Positions 57,353-63,107 of a stretch of 64,000 nucleotides of DNA are shown here, one piece after another. Positions within the stretch are counted from its first letter, which is position 1, and each line of letters starts with the position of its first letter. A program made the position numbers and the translations under genes. Source of the DNA: CAZPUR01 sp964589815 (GTDB taxonomy: Bacteria > Patescibacteriota > Microgenomatia > UBA1400); contig CAZPUR010000004.1 in the NCBI GenBank assembly GCA_964589815.1, positions 15,036 through 79,035 of the forward strand, given 5' to 3'. Below the pieces are notes generated by a model. That model was not told the DNA's origin and ran no database searches. It saw nothing but the letters and a program-made list of their open reading frames with translations.

Positions 57353-58228
57353 ATGACATTAAAAGGCACTTTTTATCTTACTATTGCCCTTCTTATTTAT
57401 GGCTTTACCCATATTACAGACAAGATAGGGATAAATAACGGCGTTAATCCAACTATCTTTTCTTTTTTTAGGTCGTTTTTTGGTCTAGGTTTTATTACCC
57501 TTATTTGGTTTGCTTTAAAGAAAAGAAGAAGACTGAGGTTTAAAAAAGAATATATTAAAAATTTAGTTATTATTGGTTCCTTGTCTTCTGGTTTAACTGT
57601 CTTTTTAAGCATCCTGGCCCTGTCTTTTACTACGGCCACTAATAAAGGCATTATGCAGGGAATGTACACCGCTTTTACTTTAATTTTTGCCTATTTTTTA
57701 CTTCATGAAAGATTGCCTAAACTTTTTTACCCCACTTTTATGGTAATGATTGGCGGTTTGGTGATGTTGACGAGTAAAGGTTTTTTGCAATTACCCAATG
57801 AAGGCGATTGGCTTTTATTTGGCACGGTGCCTTTAATTGGATTTTGCAATGTTTATGCCAGAAAGACAATGAAAAAACTTAATTCCTTGACTGTTTCTTT
57901 TGGTAGATATATTTTTGGCTCTTTATTTATTGTTTTAATGTTGTTCTTTTTTGGGATAAGGGATATTGCCAGCATAAAAAATGGTCTTTTATGGGCTTTT
58001 TTATCTGGTAGTTTTGGCAGTTTAAGACTGATCTGCTTTTATAAAGGAATTAAATTGGATGGTCCAAGTTTGGCGGCCACCATGTTGACCATTTCTCCTG
58101 TTATTACGGCCATTTCTTCATTTTTATTTTTAGGTGAAAGATTTAACTTATTACAAATTATGGGTATTATTCTGGTTTTAGGTGGAGCTTTGTTAATAAC
58201 TAGATTCGAAGCGGAATATAAAGAATAA
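57353..58228 (+). CDS. EamA/DMT-family transporter
   Basis: A 291-residue permease with ten membrane helices in two EamA repeats (LTIALLIYGFTHITDKIGINN..., LLFGTVPLIGFCNVYARKTMKKL...). The helix-end motifs GSFGSLRLICFYKGIKLDGPSLAATMLTISPVITAISSFLFLGERFNLLQIMGIILVLGGALL are typical of the DMT group. It exports or imports an unknown small metabolite, perhaps an amino acid or nucleobase, given the neighbouring deaminase. It stops 11 bases before a tRNA gene on the other strand. Confidence 0.87.
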   Translation: MTLKGTFYLTIALLIYGFTHITDKIGINNGVNPTIFSFFRSFFGLGFITLIWFALKKRRRLRFKKEYIKNLVIIGSLSSGLTVFLSILALSFTTATNKGIMQGMYTAFTLIFAYFLLHERLPKLFYPTFMVMIGGLVMLTSKGFLQLPNEGDWLLFGTVPLIGFCNVYARKTMKKLNSLTVSFGRYIFGSLFIVLMLFFFGIRDIASIKNGLLWAFLSGSFGSLRLICFYKGIKLDGPSLAATMLTISPVITAISSFLFLGERFNLLQIMGIILVLGGALLITRFEAEYKE

Positions 58229-58239
58229 AAAATAAAAGG

Positions 58240-58312
58240 AGCCTGCGGTCGGACTCGAACCGACTACCTGCGGTTTACGATACCGCCGCTCTACCCGTTG
58301 AGCTACACAGGC
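58240..58312 (-). tRNA. tRNA-Thr (CGT)
   Basis: A 73-base cloverleaf: acceptor GCCTGTG with CGCAGGC and discriminator T; D-arm GCTCAACGGGTAGAGC; anticodon stem GCGGT with ACCGC around ATCGTAA, anticodon CGT; T-arm GTCGG-TTCGAGT-CCGAC. CCA is not encoded. Confidence 0.93.
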
Positions 58313-58320
58313 ACTTCGTT

Positions 58321-58336
58321 TCCGCCAGCTGGTGGA
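58321..58336. repeat. TCCGCCA-type palindrome
   Basis: TCCGCCAGCTGGTGGA lies eight bases before the tRNA-Thr 5' end, in a spacer. It differs from TCCGCCAGCCGGCGGA in polX (61307 and 61438) at two positions. Confidence 0.55.
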
Positions 58337-58437
58337 CCCTCAGTGTAAACTACTTTAGTTCTTATTTTATCAAATGAGTTGTAAAATGTCTTGCTTTTCT
58401 AGTCTTTAGAGGTAGAATACGAATAAAGGAGAATTAT

Positions 58438-58647
58438 ATGTCACCCGAAACAAAAGGTCTAATAGCTAATGTCTCTGGAATGTCCAGAGAAAACATTGTG
58501 TCAGATTTAATTGAGTCAGATTCAGGAATGAGAGTTGATCTTGGCGGTGAAAAAGGGAGGGGTTTTGTGATTGTGCAAAGATCAGAAGCTTCAAAAAAAC
58601 TAACAGCTGATTTATCCGGAGCAAGGCCAGGAAGATTTGTTATTTAA
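58438..58647 (+). CDS. Small protein, unknown
   Basis: A 69-residue protein that I do not recognise. Mixed alpha/beta: LIANVSGMSRENIVSDLIESDSGMRVDLGGEKGRGFVIVQRSEASKKLTADLSG. A good AAAGGAGA ribosome site and a GGTAGAATA box before it (about 58412) support it as a real gene. Soluble and cytoplasmic. It lies between tRNA genes of the opposite strand. Confidence 0.55.
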   Translation: MSPETKGLIANVSGMSRENIVSDLIESDSGMRVDLGGEKGRGFVIVQRSEASKKLTADLSGARPGRFVI

Positions 58648-58679
58648 TCTTCCTATTTGTTCTTGAGCGGGCCGCCTAT

Positions 58680-58780
58680 AGCGAGCCTCGCTCATCCGCC
58701 CTCTGGGCGAGATGAGCAGGATACGAGAATCCTCCTCCGCCAAGGCTACGGAAGGAGACACTCGAACCCTACTTTCTCGT
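58680..58780. repeat. Palindrome cluster downstream of the tRNA-Gly locus
   Basis: This 100-base stretch is unusually rich in G+C and made of nested hairpins: GCGAG-CCT-CGCT, GCTCATC...GATGAGC, CGCCC-TCT-GGGCG, CTCCTCCGCC against GGAAGGAG, and CGAGAA/TTCTCG. The part GAGCCTCGCTCATCCGCCC matches GAGCCAGAGGCTCATCGTCC of the tRNA-Val locus. A GGGTTCGAGT T-arm-like word at 58757-58766 (minus) may be another broken tRNA. Confidence 0.55.
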
Positions 58781-58781
58781 G

Positions 58782-58963
58782 AGCAGCGGATCGGATTCGA
58801 ACCGGCGATCTTCTGCTTGACCCGTAAATTTTGTTTTAATAGAGCGGCTAGCGGAACTCGAATCCGCGTCTTCAGCTTGGGAAGCTGACGTTGAGCCCCT
58901 CAACTATAGCCGCAAATTTACGGGTTAAAGTCGGCAGACATTCTACCACGATACTACCGCTGC
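58782..58963 (-). pseudogene. tRNA-Gly-like gene interrupted in the anticodon loop
   Basis: Read on the minus strand: acceptor GCAGCGG (58963 downward), D-arm TAGTATCGTGGTAGAATGT, anticodon 5' stem TCTGC, then about 113 inserted bases (58820-58932), 3' stem GCAGA, T-arm with GGTTCGAAT and acceptor CCGCTGC with discriminator T. The ends pair perfectly, over nine bases counting two outside. The insert is bounded by ACCCGTAAATTT and its complement (12 bp) and contains a whole tRNA-Gly(CCC). It may be an intron-like insertion or a dead gene. Confidence 0.6.
58843..58913 (-). tRNA. tRNA-Gly (CCC), nested in another tRNA
   Basis: A 71-base cloverleaf: acceptor GCGGCTA with TAGCCGC and discriminator T; D-stem GTTG with CAAC (loop AGGGGCT, short and without the normal GG in place); anticodon stem TCAGC with GCTGA around TTCCCAA, anticodon CCC; T-arm GCGGA-TTCGAGT-TCCGC. 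It lies completely inside the insertion of the tRNA-Gly-like gene at 58782-58963. Confidence 0.88.
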
Positions 58964-59023
58964 TCTTACGGGTTAAAGGCCGTTTTGGCTAGATCCTTCA
59001 CTCTGTTCAGGATGACTTAAAAG

Positions 59024-59653
59024 TCATCTTGGTAATGTGAGTTCCTGACCAACTTCAATGTAATTAGGGTTAACCAGATTATTAGCTTGGGCGATTTCCG
59101 GCCATTTATAGCCATCACCATAAGCCCTGATAGCAATTTCCCAAAGATAATCTCCTTTAACAACCATATATTGGTCTCCGCTAATGGCGGCTTTAGTATC
59201 AACTTGCTGAGGTGTTTCCATTACTGATGTTTCTTCGACAGGGAGATTAAGATCAGGTAAAGTTAACTCTTGTCCGACAGCGAGCAAATCAGGGTTGGCT
59301 AAACTATTTTCTTGGGCGATTTCCGGCCAATATTGACCGCTACCATAAATTTTTTCAGAAATTTTGGAAAGATAATCGCCTTCGACCACTTTATAAATTT
59401 TAGTAAAAGCTTTTTCTCCGGTCGCTGTTTCTTTTTCTACTAATTGAACACCAGCCTCTTCTTCTTCCGGACTAATTGCTGTTTCTTCGAGCACTTCCAA
59501 GGGTGTGGCTTCTTCGATCTGCTCCGCTTTGAAATAATTGAAAATCAAAATGCCAACGACAAAAATAACTAAGGCGCCGAGAAGAGTGCTAATAGTAGGT
59601 TCATTAAGTTTGATTTTTTTAAAGAACTCTTTTAAAGATTTTTCTAGATTCAT
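59024..59653 (-). CDS. Membrane-anchored protein with two LysM domains
   Basis: A 209-residue protein. A cytoplasmic start, one membrane helix (about residues 22-41, TLLGALVIFVVGILIFNYF) and an acidic linker precede two LysM modules (about 85-132, YKVVEGDYLSKISEKIYGSGQYWPEIAQENSLANPDLLAVGQELTLP, and about 160-209, YMVVKGDYLWEIAIRAYGDGYKWPEIAQANNLVNPNYIEVGQELTLP). LysM binds GlcNAc-containing glycans, so the protein should hold peptidoglycan at the outer membrane face of the cytoplasmic membrane. No enzymatic domain is present. REP-like CCTTCACTCTGTTCAGG at about 58996-59012 follows its end. Confidence 0.88.
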   Translation of the reverse strand: MNLEKSLKEFFKKIKLNEPTISTLLGALVIFVVGILIFNYFKAEQIEEATPLEVLEETAISPEEEEAGVQLVEKETATGEKAFTKIYKVVEGDYLSKISEKIYGSGQYWPEIAQENSLANPDLLAVGQELTLPDLNLPVEETSVMETPQQVDTKAAISGDQYMVVKGDYLWEIAIRAYGDGYKWPEIAQANNLVNPNYIEVGQELTLPR

Positions 59654-59722
59654 TATTTTTTAGGGGACTGTGCGATTTTAAAAAATCGCTTCCTCCTTTC
59701 CAGGCAGAGATTGTGGGCGAAG

Positions 59723-59792
59723 CGTAATAAATTATTATTTAATTTAAACGCTCCTGCCACGTTTAAATTTTCCTGAAAGAAAATTTATTACG
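59723..59792. repeat. Nested inverted repeat beside tRNA-Asp
   Basis: Outer arms are CGTAATAAATT (59723-59733) and AATTTATTACG (59782-59792). Inner arms are ATTTAAACG (59742-59750) and CGTTTAAAT (59760-59768) around CTCCTGCCA. It ends three bases before the 3' end of tRNA-Asp and may be its terminator or a repeat. Confidence 0.6.
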
Positions 59793-59795
59793 TGG

Positions 59796-59871
59796 CGGTC
59801 GCGACCGGATTCGAACCGGCGATCTCGTCCTTGACAGGGACGCGTGTTAAACCAGGCTACACTACGCGACC
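59796..59871 (-). tRNA. tRNA-Asp (GTC)
   Basis: A 76-base cloverleaf: acceptor GGTCGCG with CGCGACC and discriminator G; D-arm GTGTAGCCTGGTTTAACAC; anticodon stem CGTCC with GGACG around CTGTCAA, anticodon GTC; T-arm GCCGG-TTCGAAT-CCGGT. It follows the GIY-YIG stop by 16 bases in the same direction. Confidence 0.93.
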
Positions 59872-59887
59872 AAGGCAATCTAACACT

Positions 59888-60145
59888 TTATCTGTATTTA
59901 TTTTCCTTAATAATCCTTTCGACGATATCTTTTCTTTTTAGCTTTTTCAGCTTATATTCTATTTTTCTTGCTTGGGTTAAACTAGCATATTTTTGTTTAA
60001 ATAATAATTTCAAAGGTCTAAGATATTTAAGCGAGGTTGTTTTCCCTCTATTATGTTCTTCTAGCCTTCTTTTTAGATTATTTGTGCTGCCAATATAGTA
60101 TCGATGATTTTTTAAGCTTTTAAGTATATAAACACAGCCAGGCAT
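59888..60145 (-). CDS. Small GIY-YIG domain protein, tRNA-linked
   Basis: An 85-residue GIY-YIG nuclease-like protein with full motif: GCVYILKSLKNHRYYIGSTNNLKRRLEEHNRGKTTSLKYLRPLKL, where YVYIL-like VYILK and YYIGS are the two halves and Arg (NLKRRLEEHN) the third site. Then KIEYKLKKLKRK with the Glu. The start codon lies four bases after the point where a broken tRNA-Asp ends in its T-loop. An intact tRNA-Asp lies 16 bases behind. This arrangement matches that around 41350-41601. Confidence 0.85.
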   Translation of the reverse strand: MPGCVYILKSLKNHRYYIGSTNNLKRRLEEHNRGKTTSLKYLRPLKLLFKQKYASLTQARKIEYKLKKLKRKDIVERIIKENKYR

Positions 60146-60148
60146 ATA

Positions 60149-60244
60149 ATTGAACCGGCGACCTGTCCGACGTGACGTCGGACCGTGTTAAACCAGGCTA
60201 CACTCTCCGAGCCTACGACTCGTAGAGCCGGAGGCTACGCGACC
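60149..60244 (-). pseudogene. Broken tRNA-Asp with two palindrome insertions
   Basis: On the minus strand: GGTCGCGTA, as in tRNA-Asp; then about 32 extra bases folding as CTCCG...CGGAG around CTACGA-G-TCGTAG. Next is GTGTAGCCTGGTTTAACACG, identical to tRNA-Asp. The anticodon arm is replaced by a palindrome (GTCCGACG-TCA-CGTCGGAC), and then comes AGGTCGCCGGTTCAAT. The gene ends in the T-loop, where the GIY-YIG gene starts. It cannot be functional. Confidence 0.75.
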
Positions 60245-60413
60245 AAATTAATACTCAAAGACTCAAATCAATATATAAATGATGCAATAAATAAATTTTT
60301 AAAAAGCGAAATTATCTTAACAGAATTTACTCTGTTATACAATAGCGGGTTGTCAGAAATGAGAAATAGTTCAATGAGTTCAAGAGTTATAAGTAATATG
60401 TTATGATAAGATC
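60245..60413. other. Spacer without recognised gene
   Basis: A plain A+T-rich stretch before polX. A GTTATGATAAGATC region may hold the promoter, but no clear -35 or ribosome site is visible. I see no RNA gene or repeat in it. Confidence 0.5.
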
Positions 60414-62243
60414 ATGAACAAGAGGAAAAACTGGACTAATAAGGAAGTGGCTCATCTTTTGGAAAGTGTGAAGGCGGCTTATATTGTGGGAAAAGAAAAT
60501 CGGTTTAAGATTGCGGCCTATGATAATGCGGCCGCAGCCATCCGTCACGCCGGTTCTAATATTAAGGATATTTGGGAAGATGGCAAGCTTCAAGATTTGC
60601 CCGGAATTGGCAGTAGTATTGCTTCTCATTTAGATGAACTTTTCCGCACCGGCAAAGTCAAACACTTTAAACAAATTTTTAAAAAATTACCTGAAGCCAT
60701 GTTTGAATTGATCAAAGTGCCGGGAATTGGACCTAAATTAGCTTATAAGCTTTGTAAAAATTTGGGGATTAACAGGCGTGAAAATGCTTTAAAAAGGTTA
60801 AAACAAGCGGCTAAACAAGGAAAAATAAGGAAAATGGAAGGTTTTGGTGAAAAATCCGAACAAGAGATTTTGGAAGGGTTAGGAGAATTTAGCCGTCGGA
60901 CTCAAAGAGTTTTACTGGTTTTGGCGGAAAATATCAGTCAAGAGATTGTCATTTACCTTAAAAAATGTCCAGAGGTGAAAAGAGTGGATGTTTTAGGCAG
61001 TTTAAGAAGAAAATGCCCTACCGTCGGTGATATTGATATTGCCGCAGCCAGTGAAAAGTCTGAAGTAGTGGTGAAATGGTTTGTTAAATATCCTAAGAAA
61101 ACTAAATTAGTTGAGGCAGGAGGCAAAAAAGCTAGAATTTTGGTGGGAGAATATCAGATAGATTTAATGGTAGAACCGCCTTCTTCTTATGGTTCTTTAC
61201 TGCAGCATTTTACCGGCTCAAAACAGCATAATATTCATCTTCGGGAGATGGCCTTGGAAAAAGGTTTGAGTTTATCCGAGCACGGTATAAGAAAGTTAAA
61301 AGTTAATCCGCCAGCCGGCGGAGAAAAGTTAAAAGTGAAAAGATTTAAAGATGAGAAAGATTTTTATAATTTTCTGGGGATGGAGTGGATTGCGCCGGAA
61401 TTAAGAGAAGATGAGGGAGAAATTGAGGCCGCCCTTCTCCGCCAGCCGGCGGATCAGGGTAAACAGTCTAAATTACCAAGATTAGTCGAACTTAAGGACA
61501 TTAGGGGCGATTTACAAATGCATAGCAGTTTTGATATTGAACCTAGCCATGACTTAGGCGAAGATAGGATTGAGACTATGGCGAAAAAAGGCCGAAGTTT
61601 AGGTTATGAATATATTGCTTGCACGGAACATAATCCCAGCATTTCCAATCATAACGAAAAACAAATAATAGATATTATAAAAAGGAAAAAGGACAAAATT
61701 GATAAACTTAATTACTCGAGTAATAAAAATACTCGAAATAAATTATTCATTTTTAACAGTTTAGAAATAGATATCAGGCCAAATGGCCAATTAGCATTTC
61801 CGGAAAAAGCCTTTGATTATTTAGATTTTGCTTTAGTTTCCATTCACTCCAGTTTTAGATTGGAAAAGAATAAAATGACGGAGCGGATTTTAAAAGGCCT
61901 TGAGTATCCTAAAGTGAAAATATTAGCTCATCCCACCGGTAGAATCTTGGGAAAAAGAGAAAGTTATGAATTAGATTGGGATAAGATCTTTGATTTTTGC
62001 AAAAAAAATCATAAATTTTTAGAAATCAACGCTTATCCTAATAGGTTGGACTTGCCTGATTATTTAATTAAAGAGGCGATAAAAAATGGCGTTAAACTGA
62101 GTTTAGGAACTGATAGCCACGCCGTGGAGCAGATGGAGTTGATGAAATATGGAGTTTATAATGCCAGAAGGGGATGGGCGACCAAAAGTAGCATCATTAA
62201 TAGTTTAAACTATGATAAAATAAAGATGCTACTTTTGAATTGA
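60414..62243 (+). CDS. polX: Family X DNA polymerase with PHP domain
   Basis: A 609-residue PolX used in base-excision and gap repair. The 8-kDa/HhH region has IRHAGSNIKDIWEDGKLQDLPGIGSSIASHLDEL and VPGIGPKLAYKL. The polymerase site is LGSLRRKCPTVGDIDIAAA (about residues 196-214) with IDLMVEPPSSYGSLLQHFTGS. The C-terminal PHP nuclease has DLQMHSSFDIEPSHDLGEDRI, TEHNPSISNHN, ILAHPTGRILG and EINAYPNRLDL. Two in-frame copies of TCCGCCAGCCGGCGGA (61307-61322 and 61438-61453) encode PPAGGE and RQPADQ in the linker. These make the protein slightly longer than the usual 575. The initiation ATG is supported by AACAAGAGG after it only; the ribosome site is weak. Confidence 0.93.
   Translation: MNKRKNWTNKEVAHLLESVKAAYIVGKENRFKIAAYDNAAAAIRHAGSNIKDIWEDGKLQDLPGIGSSIASHLDELFRTGKVKHFKQIFKKLPEAMFELIKVPGIGPKLAYKLCKNLGINRRENALKRLKQAAKQGKIRKMEGFGEKSEQEILEGLGEFSRRTQRVLLVLAENISQEIVIYLKKCPEVKRVDVLGSLRRKCPTVGDIDIAAASEKSEVVVKWFVKYPKKTKLVEAGGKKARILVGEYQIDLMVEPPSSYGSLLQHFTGSKQHNIHLREMALEKGLSLSEHGIRKLKVNPPAGGEKLKVKRFKDEKDFYNFLGMEWIAPELREDEGEIEAALLRQPADQGKQSKLPRLVELKDIRGDLQMHSSFDIEPSHDLGEDRIETMAKKGRSLGYEYIACTEHNPSISNHNEKQIIDIIKRKKDKIDKLNYSSNKNTRNKLFIFNSLEIDIRPNGQLAFPEKAFDYLDFALVSIHSSFRLEKNKMTERILKGLEYPKVKILAHPTGRILGKRESYELDWDKIFDFCKKNHKFLEINAYPNRLDLPDYLIKEAIKNGVKLSLGTDSHAVEQMELMKYGVYNARRGWATKSSIINSLNYDKIKMLLLN
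61307..61322. repeat. G+C palindrome in polX, copy 1
   Basis: TCCGCCAGCCGGCGGA, flanked on both sides by GTTAAAAGT-type words (61292-61306 and 61326-61340). Identical to 61438-61453. Confidence 0.75.
61438..61453. repeat. G+C palindrome in polX, copy 2
   Basis: The same 16-mer TCCGCCAGCCGGCGGA read in a different frame (RQPADQ), so the two copies do not come from a protein-level duplication. Confidence 0.75.
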
Positions 62244-62245
62244 CC

Positions 62246-62370
62246 TAATTATTCTAATTGCTCTAATTAACCTAAGTAAATTCTAAGCACCAAGCACTAA
62301 ATTCTAAATAATATCAAAATACAAATGATTGAAATACAAAACAGTTTAGAGTTTTGAATTTTGAAAAAAT
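62246..62370. repeat. A+T-rich inverted-repeat element E
   Basis: The polX-lemA spacer begins CCTAATTATTCTAATTGCTC and TAATTAACCTAA, as in element A. It has AAGCACCAAGCACTAAATTC as in B and C, and a core ACAAAACAGTTTAGAGTTTTG. The right arm is short here. It is the same family as 14500, 30478, 34929 and 51306. Confidence 0.6.
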
Positions 62371-62439
62371 GATTAACCCGACAAAATTTCAGGCTATATC
62401 GCCTGAAATTTAAGACGGGCAAGAAGGAGGTGAGAAAGA

Positions 62440-63030
62440 ATGAATGTTGTTAGTTTAATTTTAATTATCGTGGCCGCCGTGGCGGTTTATGTTTTTAGTA
62501 TTTATAACAAATTTGTTACCATTAAGACTCGAATTAAGGCTTCGATTCAAGAAATCGGCAATCAATTAAAAAGACAGGCTGATTTAATTCCTAATTTAGT
62601 GGCGAGTGTTAAGGGTTACATGAAACATGAAGCCAAGATTTTCAAAGACTTAACTGAAGCCAGAAAAATGATTGTTTCTGCCGTCAAAACAGGCGATGCT
62701 CAAAAAATGGTGGATGCGTCAGTGAAAGCTAGCAGAGCTTTGGCGCCCATTCAAGCCGTTTTTGAAAGCACGCCCCAGCTGCAAGCGGCCGGGCCAACGA
62801 CTAAGTTAATGGATGAGTTAAGGGATACTTCGGATAAAGTCATGTATTCCCGAAGAACTTTGATTGATTTAAGCGCGGATTATAATGTGATGGCAGTTAG
62901 ATTTCCCAGCAATTTAGTGGCCCAGATTTTTGGCTTTAAAGAAGAAGCGGGTTTGAAAATGCCGGAAACTGAAGAAGCAACCACAGTGAAAAAAGAGGAG
63001 ATGAAATCGCCTAAAGTCGATTTAGGTTAA
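62440..63030 (+). CDS. lemA: LemA-family membrane protein
   Basis: A 196-residue LemA protein: an N-out type membrane helix (about residues 2-20, NVVSLILIIVAAVAVYVFSIY) followed by YNKFVTIKTRIKASIQEIGNQLKRQADLIPNLVASVKGYMKHE, the LemA signature, and a helical bundle (SASVKASRAL...AVRFPSNLVAQIFGFKEEAGL). A strong AAGGAGGTGAGA precedes it. LemA is usually next to HtpX-like or TPM-domain genes; the following gene is htpX. Its molecular role is unknown. Confidence 0.94.
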   Translation: MNVVSLILIIVAAVAVYVFSIYNKFVTIKTRIKASIQEIGNQLKRQADLIPNLVASVKGYMKHEAKIFKDLTEARKMIVSAVKTGDAQKMVDASVKASRALAPIQAVFESTPQLQAAGPTTKLMDELRDTSDKVMYSRRTLIDLSADYNVMAVRFPSNLVAQIFGFKEEAGLKMPETEEATTVKKEEMKSPKVDLG

Positions 63031-63107
63031 TTAGGTAGTTGATTAATTCCGACTGCTTCGGAGTATTAATTAGTTCCGATTAAATCGGAACGTATGTTTG
63101 TAGGAAA

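Noticed and set aside
60149..60244. A tRNA with a TCA anticodon that could read UGA, suggesting recoding
   Set aside because: TCA appears only in the loop of a palindrome that replaced the anticodon arm. The base before it is not U, the T-arm is cut, and TGA serves as a normal stop in many genes here, e.g. recO, murF and ftsA.
60185..60406. A plus-strand ORF over the broken tRNA-Asp
   Set aside because: It consists of tRNA and palindrome sequence in its first part and low-complexity DNA afterwards, with no ribosome site; it is a chance frame.
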